Source: a virus. Taken from it: a stretch of DNA of 27,707 nucleotides. The position numbers and the translations under genes were made by a program. The stretch is taken from the IMG/VR virus record IMGVR_UViG_3300042556_002536, positions 1 to 27,707 of that record; one strand, 5' to 3'. Shown in pieces: positions 6,995 through 13,488 of this stretch (position 1 is its first letter; the number at the start of each line of letters is the position of its first letter). The notes under the pieces are model-generated. The model had not been told where the DNA came from and made no database searches. It saw only the letters and a program-made list of their open reading frames with translations.

Positions 6995-7566
6995 GACAAG
7001 ATTATTCTATTTGATTTAGTGTAATCTTTTCCAAAATCAGCAAATAATGCTTTATCTTTTTCACGATTAACTATTCCTCTTGACCATGCAAAACCAGCAT
7101 CTCCACCCCATGCTAACCACATAATCTTTCCGTTAGAAGGATCTGTTGCATTATTAAAGTCTTTACCTTTTTTATCTACTTCGTGTCTTGAAAAATAAGA
7201 ATACATACGTTTAACTGTGCTTAAAGATATTGACTCTCCTCTAGCAAGTTGACCTGCACGAGTCCAACCAACTGATGTACCAGCACCTTTTGCTTTGCCA
7301 TCTTCTTTGTATTTGATTGCTCTGCGTGCTGCTGATCTTACACCTGCTGGTGGAGAATATCCATCTGCTTTTGACAAACTGTCTGTTTCATAAACAACAG
7401 TGTCATCATCTTCCCAAAGATCATCCGCTTTTGCTGCAGGTACACAATTAGGAACTGGTTTACCATTAGCACCTGGCTTCATCCCACGTTGTACATAACC
7501 ATCCCAACATGGTGCTTGCTTGTTTACATCTTCTGGGTTATCTGAATTAATAGGTTTACTTGTCAT
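6991..7566 (-). CDS. Conserved phage-type protein with C-terminal 'RSAARRA...MYSYFSRHEVDK' domain
   Basis: 191 residues. The N-terminal 70 residues are acidic and low in structure (PCWDGYVQRGMKPGANGKPVPNC..., then WEDDDTVVYE). The C-terminal 110 residues contain PPAGVRSAARRAI, GWTRAGQLARGESISL, TVKRMYSYFSRHEVDKKGKDF and NGKIMWLAWGGDAGFAWSR. I recall this module from phage and prophage proteins, often near prohead protease or portal genes, but I cannot give its function. The promoter TGGTACAAT (7582-7574) places +1 one base before ATG 7566, so the mRNA is probably leaderless. It opens the minus-strand unit running to 6089. Confidence 0.75.
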   Translation of the reverse strand: MTSKPINSDNPEDVNKQAPCWDGYVQRGMKPGANGKPVPNCVPAAKADDLWEDDDTVVYETDSLSKADGYSPPAGVRSAARRAIKYKEDGKAKGAGTSVGWTRAGQLARGESISLSTVKRMYSYFSRHEVDKKGKDFNNATDPSNGKIMWLAWGGDAGFAWSRGIVNREKDKALFADFGKDYTKSNRIILS

Positions 7567-7573
7567 GTTTACT

Positions 7574-7582
7574 ATTGTACCA
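7574..7582 (-). promoter_or_regulatory. Extended -10 for the 7566 unit, near-leaderless
   Basis: TGGTACAAT reads on the minus strand from 7582 to 7574. The predicted +1 is 7567, one base before ATG 7566. No Shine-Dalgarno can fit. It is divergent from the promoter at 7592-7600. Confidence 0.55.
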
Positions 7583-7591
7583 CAATCTTAG

Positions 7592-7600
7592 TGATATACT
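7592..7600 (+). promoter_or_regulatory. Extended -10, leaderless start at 7607
   Basis: TGATATACT occupies 7592-7600, followed by six bases and ATG 7607, so the predicted +1 coincides with the A of the start codon. No recognisable -35 lies 16-18 bp upstream, as expected for a TG-extended element. Confidence 0.6.
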
Positions 7601-7606
7601 TGTTTA

Positions 7607-8260
7607 ATGATCTATGACAAATATGTAGAGCAATTTGACAAAATAGGGTATCTGGAAGATAGGATAGTTACAGTACCTGATTTTATTGATAAAGAAGGTC
7701 TTGACCTAATCAATAATTGGATGAATGATTTTGGACTACCTGGTGTAAACGACAAAAAAAATATAGACAACCAGGCAGTTGTTAATATACTGATTAATAG
7801 TGAAATAAAAATATATAATCAAATATGTAAAAACTATAAAAATAAATATGATGTTGATTTTGATGATAATGCTCTTGTTCCAACTCATTTAATAAAATGG
7901 GATCTTGGTTATGATAACCCATTGCCAGTACATGCTGACTGTGAAAGGCCAGATGGATTGCCAGCAATGCATGACGGATATTACAAGTATAATCTAGCAG
8001 CAATATGTTATTTAAATGATAATTATGTTGGTGGAGAAATTTTTTTTCCACAATTTAATAAAACTATTAAACCAAATGCAGGAGATTTGATAATGTTTCC
8101 AGGTAGATTTAGACACGGAGTAACTGGAGTTAAGAGTGGAGATAGACACACAATGTTATCTTGGTTTAGATTTAATGTTGAAGACAATACTCTTGATAAA
8201 GATTTACCATATGCTGGTACTGCTCTTGGTGTGCTGTTTAATGATGAGACAGGCAGTTAA
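7607..8260 (+). CDS. 2OG-Fe(II) oxygenase, prolyl-4-hydroxylase-like (copy 4)
   Basis: 217 residues with H109-A-D111, distal H170 (FRHGVTG) and R180 (GDRHTMLSWF). LNDNYVGGEIFFPQFNKTIKPNAG is the P4H-like core. It stands alone on the plus strand between two minus-strand units, with its own leaderless-type promoter, so it can be expressed independently of the other five copies. The 37-residue tail after the core (NVEDNTLDKDLPYAGTALG...) is longer than in copies 1 and 3. Confidence 0.88.
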   Translation: MIYDKYVEQFDKIGYLEDRIVTVPDFIDKEGLDLINNWMNDFGLPGVNDKKNIDNQAVVNILINSEIKIYNQICKNYKNKYDVDFDDNALVPTHLIKWDLGYDNPLPVHADCERPDGLPAMHDGYYKYNLAAICYLNDNYVGGEIFFPQFNKTIKPNAGDLIMFPGRFRHGVTGVKSGDRHTMLSWFRFNVEDNTLDKDLPYAGTALGVLFNDETGS

Positions 8261-8277
8261 TTAAAACCACCTGTCTC
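8246..8277. terminator. Hairpin between convergent genes, possible bidirectional terminator
   Basis: GAGACAGG (8246-8253) and CCTGTCTC (8270-8277) form a perfect 8-bp stem around a 16-base loop. The left arm overlaps the end of the oxygenase gene and the right arm is 13 nt before the convergent holin-like gene end. A T-rich stretch follows on the plus strand only after about 12 nt, so termination efficiency is uncertain. Confidence 0.45.
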
Positions 8278-8290
8278 TAATTACACCTGT

Positions 8291-8533
8291 TTATTTTTTA
8301 GCAGGTTTTTTTGCAGACTTTGCTGCTTTTTCAACTTCTGCTACATCTGGAAGTCTTCCAAATGCTGTGTCGCTTGGATTAATTGCACGTAATGCTACTG
8401 GGGCAATTGCTGCCAATAGAGCATATGCTAGATCTTTTGGATCTGTTACGCCTGTCATGTACAATGCTAGTCCAGCACCTAGGACAGAGCGTCCGTATGA
8501 TGCAAGAGCGGCTTTTAATTGTTCTTTATTCAT
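8291..8533 (-). CDS. Small holin-like membrane protein
   Basis: 80 residues from ATG 8533, chosen over an ATG at 8560 because AAAGGAG sits 6-7 nt before it. Two hydrophobic stretches follow a short amphipathic N-terminus: SVLGAGLALYMTGV and LAYALLAAIAPVALRAI. The tail is Lys/Ala-rich (VEKAAKSAKKPAKK). Size, two membrane segments and basic tail fit a phage holin, which would form membrane lesions releasing an endolysin. No holin family signature is certain. It is the last gene of the long minus-strand block. Confidence 0.6.
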   Translation of the reverse strand: MNKEQLKAALASYGRSVLGAGLALYMTGVTDPKDLAYALLAAIAPVALRAINPSDTAFGRLPDVAEVEKAAKSAKKPAKK

Positions 8534-8575
8534 TTTTATTTCTCCTTTTTCTTTGAGCATTTAATATGCCCAAAC

Positions 8576-9298
8576 CTATGAGTAATTTTTCTTGGACCAA
8601 AAGTTTTTCTTGTATCCATTTTCCATTACCTTTTTAATACCGTAAGACATTCTTTTAAATTGTTTATCATTATACTCTAGTCCTTGAGAAGTCCAATCTT
8701 CTCTTTTAATAAATATCATTTGATATATTGGAGTTCCAGCAGGTATCAAACCTTCAAACCCTTTCTTTACCATAAAAGGTATTGGCCCATTAACTGACCA
8801 TTTATCTGTATCTATAATACCATTCATTGTTAAGAATGGTAGGTCTAATCTGTTTGCTGGATGAAAGTATAATGTACTATACCCTGCTGGAGTCTGAGGT
8901 TCCCACTGTGTAATCCAATGAAATTCGTTAGTATAGTAACCATCAAAATTAGGAAACACTCTTCTAGAATCAGTATCCTGTGCTCTTGTAGACAATGGTT
9001 TAATTGGACCAGCCCACTTATAAGTTACAATATCATTACCTGTGTTTGGATCAATGCCAAGATTCGTTATTTCAACATCACATATTAGTTCTTGTGTATA
9101 TCCTGAAGTTAATGCATCTAAAAATGGTGGACATTTTTTTGCTGTACCGTCGTCCCTGTTACCTCTCAAAGTTGGTTGAAGAGTAGGCATATCCTTAAAC
9201 CATTTTGGTAAATAGTTTTTTGCAGACTGTGGTCTTGGGGTCATAAATTCTGCATCCTGACTAGATGGAACAAAGTTTACCTCTTGACTATTAGTCAT
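8576..9298 (-). CDS. Unknown conserved protein, paralogous family U1 (copy A)
   Basis: 240 residues, one of three clear paralogues here (with 22008-22769 and 22769-23497). Shared motifs in order: LPKWFK near residue 30; KKCPPFLDALTSGY near 54-67; TPAGYSTLYFHPANRLDLPF near 136-155; KKGFEGLIPAGTPIYQMIFIKREDW near 180-204. The mix of strands, turns and a G-x-I-x-x-G-T-P-x-x-Q segment suggests a beta-barrel fold; no function is known to me. ATG 9298 overlaps the stop of the tiny gene upstream (ATGA), with AAGGA about 10 nt before it. Confidence 0.75.
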   Translation of the reverse strand: MTNSQEVNFVPSSQDAEFMTPRPQSAKNYLPKWFKDMPTLQPTLRGNRDDGTAKKCPPFLDALTSGYTQELICDVEITNLGIDPNTGNDIVTYKWAGPIKPLSTRAQDTDSRRVFPNFDGYYTNEFHWITQWEPQTPAGYSTLYFHPANRLDLPFLTMNGIIDTDKWSVNGPIPFMVKKGFEGLIPAGTPIYQMIFIKREDWTSQGLEYNDKQFKRMSYGIKKVMENGYKKNFWSKKNYS

Positions 9299-9462
9299 GA
9301 TATAAACATCCTTCTTTTTAATTGATCCATGTGTAAATCACACAAGTTTAATTCTCGTGGATAATCATTAAATATTCGTGTTGCTTCTTCTTTACATGAA
9401 TATTCCTCACACACTTTAAAAGCATTCCACACTACCTCTGTTTGGTCTTTAAGCCTTATCAA
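9295..9462 (-). CDS. Small unknown protein with TTG start (55 aa)
   Basis: The start is TTG 9462, with AGAGGAGG 6-7 nt upstream, the best Shine-Dalgarno in the neighbourhood. It lies inside the last codons of the preceding gene (14-nt overlap), and its TGA overlaps ATG 9298 (ATGA). The product (LKDQTEVVWNAFKVCEEYSC...) contains three cysteines and a basic C-terminus DQLKRRMFIS. No family is recognised. It fills what would otherwise be a 150-nt gap. Confidence 0.62.
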   Translation of the reverse strand: MIRLKDQTEVVWNAFKVCEEYSCKEEATRIFNDYPRELNLCDLHMDQLKRRMFIS

Positions 9463-9892
9463 GATCCACCTCCTCTGGAATTAACTTCTTTAACTCATGA
9501 AATGATTTAGATACAACCTGCATCTGATTTCTAGTATCAGTATCAAAAATAGCACCATACTTGTCATGAAACTCTATAATGGGACTTAAATCTGTCACTA
9601 CATTACTAAGAGTGTTTTGTACATTTTCTATATACTCAAAAGCAGACTCTCTAGATTGATTAAGAAAGTTTATAAAACCTTCCTGAACATCTGTCTTTAC
9701 AGATTCTTCTTTATCCCTATGCTTTAATTTATCAAGCAAAAAAGCGTTTGTTGTAGTTGTGTCTATTTGCATTTGAAATATTTTACTCAAAGCATCAGTG
9801 TACTGAAACTTTAACCACATGCCCTTTAATATAGCAACCATAGACAACGCTGTAGTAAATATTAATAAAAGTATTAACCAACTATTTAACAT
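9449..9892 (-). CDS. N-terminally membrane-anchored unknown protein
   Basis: 147 residues. Residues 2-23 (LNSWLILLLIFTTALSMVAILK) form a membrane segment or uncleaved signal anchor; the rest is soluble, Asn/Asp/Glu-rich and probably helical or coiled (FLNQSRESAFEYIENVQNTLSNVV). No known domain. The layout (short N-terminal helix, coil, acidic tail EEVDLDKA) resembles the protein at 11397-11798, though sequence identity is not evident. The ATG is 11 nt inside the upstream gene, and a TTG-started gene overlaps its end. Confidence 0.65.
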   Translation of the reverse strand: MLNSWLILLLIFTTALSMVAILKGMWLKFQYTDALSKIFQMQIDTTTTNAFLLDKLKHRDKEESVKTDVQEGFINFLNQSRESAFEYIENVQNTLSNVVTDLSPIIEFHDKYGAIFDTDTRNQMQVVSKSFHELKKLIPEEVDLDKA

Positions 9893-10121
9893 CTTTAATA
9901 GCCTCTCTTGTTAACAAAACAATAGCACCATTTTGCTCTAATGCTTTTTTAACTTTAATTATATACTCAACTGCCGCTATCTTTCCATCGTGATCTAACT
10001 TAGCCAAAGATTTAGGATCTAGTTTAACAGACAAAAAGTTATCGTTATCTATAATTTGCACACCAAAGTTTTTAGGTGCAGTAATAGAACGAAAAGCCCT
10101 TTTCATGCTGTCAGTATACAT
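9882..10121 (-). CDS. Small unknown soluble protein (79 aa)
   Basis: 79 residues, basic at the N-terminus (MKRAFRSITAPK), then alternating strands NDNFLSVKLDPKSL and a helix AAVEYIIKVKKALEQNG. No family is recognised. ATG 10121 follows a TGATATAAT extended -10 (10145-10137) with a leader of about 9 nt that includes AGGAC, too short for a good Shine-Dalgarno. An alternative start is the Met at 10106 (MKRAF). This gene opens the last segment of the minus-strand block. Confidence 0.6.
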   Translation of the reverse strand: MYTDSMKRAFRSITAPKNFGVQIIDNDNFLSVKLDPKSLAKLDHDGKIAAVEYIIKVKKALEQNGAIVLLTREAIKDVK

Positions 10122-10136
10122 TATTAGTCCTATAAC

Positions 10137-10145
10137 ATTATATCA
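10137..10145 (-). promoter_or_regulatory. Extended -10 promoter TGATATAAT upstream of 10121
   Basis: TGATATAAT on the minus strand from 10145 to 10137; predicted +1 near 10130. It sits in the 31-nt gap between the WhiB stop and ATG 10121, the place where a new transcript would be expected. Confidence 0.58.
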
Positions 10146-10152
10146 GAGGCCA

Positions 10153-10443
10153 CTATTTATTCATACCCATGGTTAAGGTTTGCCAAATGTTTGCCCATAT
10201 TGGTTTTGTTTTGTGGTTATTAAATTCTCTAGATATTTCTCCTTGCTCAAGGTAAATACCGCCCCAAACTCCCCATTCTTTTTGAGTAATTCCAACAGAG
10301 AAACACTCTTTCATAACAGGACACTCTAAGCATAGTTTATCTATTGCTGGCCTAAGCATTGAATCATTTTCATATTTTTCAAAAAAAATGTTAGTATCAT
10401 ATTTATAACATGATCCTTTTTCTTTCCACTCATGTTTTTTCAT
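10153..10443 (-). CDS. WhiB-family Fe-S transcription factor
   Basis: 96 residues with the WhiB four-cysteine [4Fe-4S] set: C12, then C38-x2-C41-x5-C47 (CLECPVMKEC), followed by the GVWGG turn at 58-62. The family regulates transcription through sigma factor region 4 in Actinobacteria and is common in their phages; phage copies can override host regulators. The C-terminal tail after GVWGG is short and not strongly basic, so direct DNA contact may be weak. ATG 10443 is 1 nt after the upstream stop, with GTAGG as a modest Shine-Dalgarno. This gene is one of the best host indicators in the window. Confidence 0.93.
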   Translation of the reverse strand: MKKHEWKEKGSCYKYDTNIFFEKYENDSMLRPAIDKLCLECPVMKECFSVGITQKEWGVWGGIYLEQGEISREFNNHKTKPIWANIWQTLTMGMNK

Positions 10444-10444
10444 A

Positions 10445-10654
10445 TTAACCTACATATTTAGTTGGCATATTCCAACCATCTCGTGATGGCGAAAATATTT
10501 TTTTAATATACCATGCTCCATTTACAAAGGCACCAGCAGTAGATAGACGTCCTTTATCTGATTGCGTCATTTCTATTACATCCCAACCATCCCAAGATAG
10601 TTTTTTATTATTTGCAACAATTGATTCCATAACTTCTAACTTATCAATTATCAT
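10445..10654 (-). CDS. Small unknown protein (69 aa)
   Basis: 69 residues with a DGWDVIEMTQSDKGRLSTAGAFVNGAWYIKKIFSPSRDGWNMP core; the repeated DGW and the strand pattern suggest a small beta-sheet fold. No family is recognised. ATG 10654 overlaps the SpeD-like stop (ATGA), and its own stop is 1 nt before WhiB, so it is translated as a link between the two. Confidence 0.65.
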   Translation of the reverse strand: MIIDKLEVMESIVANNKKLSWDGWDVIEMTQSDKGRLSTAGAFVNGAWYIKKIFSPSRDGWNMPTKYVG

Positions 10655-11031
10655 TTTGCACCCAAGTCAATTGCTTTGAAACCATTTTCTCTGTCAAATA
10701 AAATCCAATCCATTGATTCTATTTGCATTTCTCTATTTATGTGTTCAAGAATAATATCTTTATCTAATTCTCCACATGTGTATAAATCAAATTGCAGCAT
10801 TGCAGGATCTTTTTCATCCCAAATATGAAATGCAATATGAGATGTTTCAATCATTACTATTGCTGTTAAACCACGATTTCCTTCAGCCTCAACATAAGAA
10901 GCAAAAGGTCCTTTGATAATCTTCATCTGTATTGCATAAACCAGTCTTGTTAAAAACCCAACGCCATCTTCTGGAGTCTTTAATGGATTTTTTACTTTAG
11001 CATTAATCAGTATGTGCTTGTGTTGTAACAT
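10651..11031 (-). CDS. S-adenosylmethionine decarboxylase-like pyruvoyl enzyme (SpeD family)
   Basis: 126 residues. The self-cleavage and catalytic region reads IETSHIAFHIWDEKDPAMLQ then FDLYTCGE: S64 would become the pyruvoyl group, H69 is the processing His (S+5 as in class Ib enzymes) and C86 the catalytic Cys. The residue before the cleavage Ser is Thr instead of the usual Glu. SpeD makes decarboxylated SAM for spermidine synthesis, but some phage and bacterial homologues have become ornithine or arginine decarboxylases, so the substrate is open. No spermidine synthase gene lies in the window. Phage polyamines usually serve DNA condensation. Confidence 0.82.
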   Translation of the reverse strand: MLQHKHILINAKVKNPLKTPEDGVGFLTRLVYAIQMKIIKGPFASYVEAEGNRGLTAIVMIETSHIAFHIWDEKDPAMLQFDLYTCGELDKDIILEHINREMQIESMDWILFDRENGFKAIDLGAK

Positions 11032-11043
11032 TGTTTTCTTTCT

Positions 11044-11394
11044 CTAGTAGCGGAATATTCCAACTTCAACGTTGTGAAGTTCTGCTTCTGCAACTAATGC
11101 AGAAGGTTGATCCTGTGGTGTACTTAAATAAGCAAAGTAACCAACTGAATCAAAATTTTCTTTTAGCCAAGTAGGTGCAACTTTAAAGAACTTAATCTTT
11201 TTGCCCCTTGCTCTTAGTCCTCTTTCAGATAAATTTGAAAACTCTGAAACCATAGAATTAACTTTTGCAGGACCTGCTGAATAAATATGAAACTTATCAT
11301 CATCTTCTGGCAAAGAAGCCAGTGCTACCCCCATAGCCCTAATGAATATGCTGTAGTCATCAAAACCTTTACTGCCTTGAACTGCGACTATCAT
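11044..11394 (-). CDS. SLOG/YspA-like Rossmann protein
   Basis: 116 residues. The start MIVAVQGSKGFDDYSIFIRAMGVAL matches the beta1-loop-alpha1 of SLOG-type (YspA/DUF2493-like) nucleotide-binding proteins, with GSKGFDD in the ligand-loop position. A later KIKFFKVAPTW and ALVAEAELHNVEVGIFRY fit the later strands. SLOG proteins bind nucleotide-derived ligands and include signal sensors and defence or counter-defence components. The assignment rests on the N-terminal motif and overall size; it is moderate. It sits 2 nt after the upstream stop, and its stop is 12 nt before SpeD. Confidence 0.55.
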   Translation of the reverse strand: MIVAVQGSKGFDDYSIFIRAMGVALASLPEDDDKFHIYSAGPAKVNSMVSEFSNLSERGLRARGKKIKFFKVAPTWLKENFDSVGYFAYLSTPQDQPSALVAEAELHNVEVGIFRY

Positions 11395-11396
11395 GC

Positions 11397-11798
11397 CTAT
11401 TCACCCTTTCTAAGTTGATCTATAATAAAAAGCATCTTATCTAATTCTACCTTACTCATACCCATTGTGTCAACTACTTTAGCATTAATTTTATCTACGT
11501 TACCGTCAATAATTTCAGACACATAAAACACATTATTTTTAGTCCAATATGCCTTGCCGTCTATAATCAATATCCTTATATTAACGCTCTTAAGATGTTT
11601 GGCTGATTGATTATTTTTAGGAGCCATCTTTGTTATTTGATCTACCTGTGGAAGTATAGGTGCTAAAATTCTATGTATGTGGCTTTGACTATATCTTATT
11701 AAAAAAAAAGCCTCGCGTTTATTTCTTTTATTCATTAAAAATAAAATAGATAAAAACAATACAAGAGTTGTTGTTACTGCTCCTAATAAAAATTCCAT
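11397..11798 (-). CDS. Membrane-anchored unknown protein (133 aa)
   Basis: Residues 2-22 form one hydrophobic helix (EFLLGAVTTTLVLFLSILFLM) followed by a basic stop NKRNKR, so the bulk is probably cytoplasmic. The middle segment ILIIDGKAYWTKNNVFYVSEII looks like beta strands and the end MSKVELDKMLFIIDQLRKG is helical. No family is recognised. It lies 5 nt downstream of the previous gene and 2 nt upstream of the SLOG-like gene. Confidence 0.65.
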   Translation of the reverse strand: MEFLLGAVTTTLVLFLSILFLMNKRNKREAFFLIRYSQSHIHRILAPILPQVDQITKMAPKNNQSAKHLKSVNIRILIIDGKAYWTKNNVFYVSEIIDGNVDKINAKVVDTMGMSKVELDKMLFIIDQLRKGE

Positions 11799-11803
11799 CT
11801 ATC

Positions 11804-12139
11804 TTATTCTTTTTCCATAATAATTCTGATTATTTCTTTTAATGTATATTTATTATTTTCTTTTAATTTTTCAACTTCTTCTTTATTAAATGCTTTTGGC
11901 AGTAAGTTTATTGTTGGTTCTTTTTGTGTTACATCCATTGCTATAAATCCGTGTTGCCACAATGCCATTGTTTCTCTAGTAAAATATGTTGCCATCTCAC
12001 TATGAAGTTCTGGATTAACATATTCTAATTTTGAAGTAAAGTTATATAATGGCTCTCCAGTTTCTATGTCCATACCAGCCACTTCTAAAGCACCAGTTAA
12101 AATTAAATTAGCAATAATGTCATCATTATTTTCAGTCAT
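11804..12139 (-). CDS. Unknown small acidic protein (111 aa)
   Basis: 111 residues, acidic and helical, no membrane segment. The central part (NPELHSEMATYFTRETMALWQHGFIAMDVTQKE) and the C-terminal KEEVEKLKENNKYTLKEIIRIIMEKE coil are the main features. No family is recognised. TAGGG lies 7 nt before ATG 12139, 9 nt after the stop of the secreted nuclease gene. Confidence 0.65.
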   Translation of the reverse strand: MTENNDDIIANLILTGALEVAGMDIETGEPLYNFTSKLEYVNPELHSEMATYFTRETMALWQHGFIAMDVTQKEPTINLLPKAFNKEEVEKLKENNKYTLKEIIRIIMEKE

Positions 12140-12148
12140 TATTAAACC

Positions 12149-12802
12149 CTACTTAATAATTGTTACAGAGAATGAGGTTTTCTTACAAGACTTTAAATTA
12201 TTTGCAATTGCATCTTTTTCTTTTTTATCAACAGAAAGAGACCATCTAACTTTAACTGATACCCAGTTAGTCAAGTATTCGCACACGTATGCTTTATTTG
12301 TTGGTAACCAATCTGCTGGATCTCTATCTGATTTTGATCTATTAGATGCACCTGTTACCGCAATTAAATGACGTGGATCTATCTGATCATTTGCATAAAC
12401 TTCACGTTTTTTTGCATCCCATGCCTGTGCACCAGAATCCCATGCCTCTGCTAAAGGAACCATATGATCAACATCAAGTTTACCTGCTTCAGTTACAGTT
12501 ACATTGTCGTATATGCTTAACCATTTACCGCCAGCAATTGCACACTTCTTGTCAACAGTTGGCTTTACAGTTGCTTCTGAAATAATAACTGCCTTTCTAG
12601 AATCACAGCCGTTTCCTACTCCAACCCAATGCTTAAACTGTTCTCTTTTATATCCTGTACGAACTTCATCAGCAACTTTTAAAGTATTTAATGCTGACAA
12701 TGCATCTTTATATTTTTTATCTGCAGCATTAGCAGATATAGTATTAAAACATAGTGCTATTGCACACAATGCAACTAAAACTTTATTGTGATTCTTATTC
12801 AT
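12149..12802 (-). CDS. Secreted HNH-type nuclease, DUF1524/GmrSD-C-like
   Basis: 217 residues. A signal peptide occupies about residues 1-26 (VLVALCAIALCF...SANA). The mature part follows the actinobacterial secreted DUF1524 pattern: LKVADEVRTGYKREQFKHWV, GCDSRKAVI, DVDHMVPLAEAWDSGAQAWD (the D-x-D-H metal/catalytic motif), ANDQIDPRHLIAV, NRSKSDRDPADWLP, and a C-terminal CEYLTNWVSVKVRW segment. It should cleave nucleic acid outside the cytoplasm. GGAGAAAACA precedes ATG 12802, which lies 8 nt inside the previous gene. In a phage it might degrade DNA released by lysis or help entry; these roles are guesses. Confidence 0.85.
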   Translation of the reverse strand: MNKNHNKVLVALCAIALCFNTISANAADKKYKDALSALNTLKVADEVRTGYKREQFKHWVGVGNGCDSRKAVIISEATVKPTVDKKCAIAGGKWLSIYDNVTVTEAGKLDVDHMVPLAEAWDSGAQAWDAKKREVYANDQIDPRHLIAVTGASNRSKSDRDPADWLPTNKAYVCEYLTNWVSVKVRWSLSVDKKEKDAIANNLKSCKKTSFSVTIIK

Positions 12803-13487
12803 TGTTTTCTCCTATTTTTTCTATTTTAAAACTGCTTCTATCATTATGAAAAATACTTTTAACATTAGGCATTTTAATTATTTTAGCATTTGGAAAATCA
12901 TGTTTAATTGCTTTAGTAACTTGTTCAAAATGTAACAAATCGTTTTCTGTCATTCCAGAAACATGTTTAACACCTACAACTACTTGTGTATTTGTTGACA
13001 AGTTATCAACGTATTCTCCACAGTCTACTTCATTCCATTTTTGATAGGTATCTATCATCAAGGTAGTGTCTTCTTTCCAATCAAACAAACCTAATTTTCT
13101 AATAACGTTTATTGCCCTAGTTGGTAAGGCATCTTCATGTGCATCACCAGTGTTTACGATTCTGTGATGAAATACTGCTGGATCTTCCCATGCTCTTGCA
13201 GAAGTATTTTCTTTTGTGTCTACCCAAATTATTCTATCTGCTTTTCCAAATATATCTCTATACTGATTTATATTAAATATAGCATCTACTATTACTGGCT
13301 TGTCTTGTTTAGATTCTAAAATTCTAGCCAATTCTCCTAGTTTGTGATAGTATGTTAATTCATTAGGACCTGACAAAAAATTAGTAAACGTCTCTTTATC
13401 TAAGTGTATGCCATTAATTCTGTCTTTTACTGCATCTGCAATTTCAGTTGCCCCAGAACCAGGTAGTCCTATAAATTGAATTATCAT
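12795..13487 (-). CDS. P-loop kinase-like protein with degenerate Walker A plus C-terminal nucleotidyltransferase-like region
   Basis: 230 residues from ATG 13487 (1 nt after the upstream stop). The N-terminus IIQFIGLPGSGATEIADAV is an APS-kinase-type P-loop in which the Walker A lysine is replaced by Ala (A13). HLDKETF and KPVIVDAIFNINQYRDIF fit later kinase strands. After about residue 165, TQVVVGVKHVSGMTENDLLHFEQVTKAI..FPNAKIIKMPNV resembles the later half of a cytidylyltransferase/NMNAT-like domain without an HxGH. The fusion recalls phage kinase-transferase fusions. With the lysine lost, ATP-dependent phosphotransfer is doubtful; a scaffolding or partner role is possible. Confidence 0.62.
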   Translation of the reverse strand: MIIQFIGLPGSGATEIADAVKDRINGIHLDKETFTNFLSGPNELTYYHKLGELARILESKQDKPVIVDAIFNINQYRDIFGKADRIIWVDTKENTSARAWEDPAVFHHRIVNTGDAHEDALPTRAINVIRKLGLFDWKEDTTLMIDTYQKWNEVDCGEYVDNLSTNTQVVVGVKHVSGMTENDLLHFEQVTKAIKHDFPNAKIIKMPNVKSIFHNDRSSFKIEKIGENNE

Positions 13488-13488
13488 T

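Noticed and set aside
1487-8260. 2OG oxygenases as TET/JBP-type DNA base oxidases
   Set aside because: The motifs (NDDYxGGExxFP and IKPKAG cores with HGV) match P4H-like rather than TET/JBP enzymes, and no thymidylate or base-hypermodification gene is nearby.
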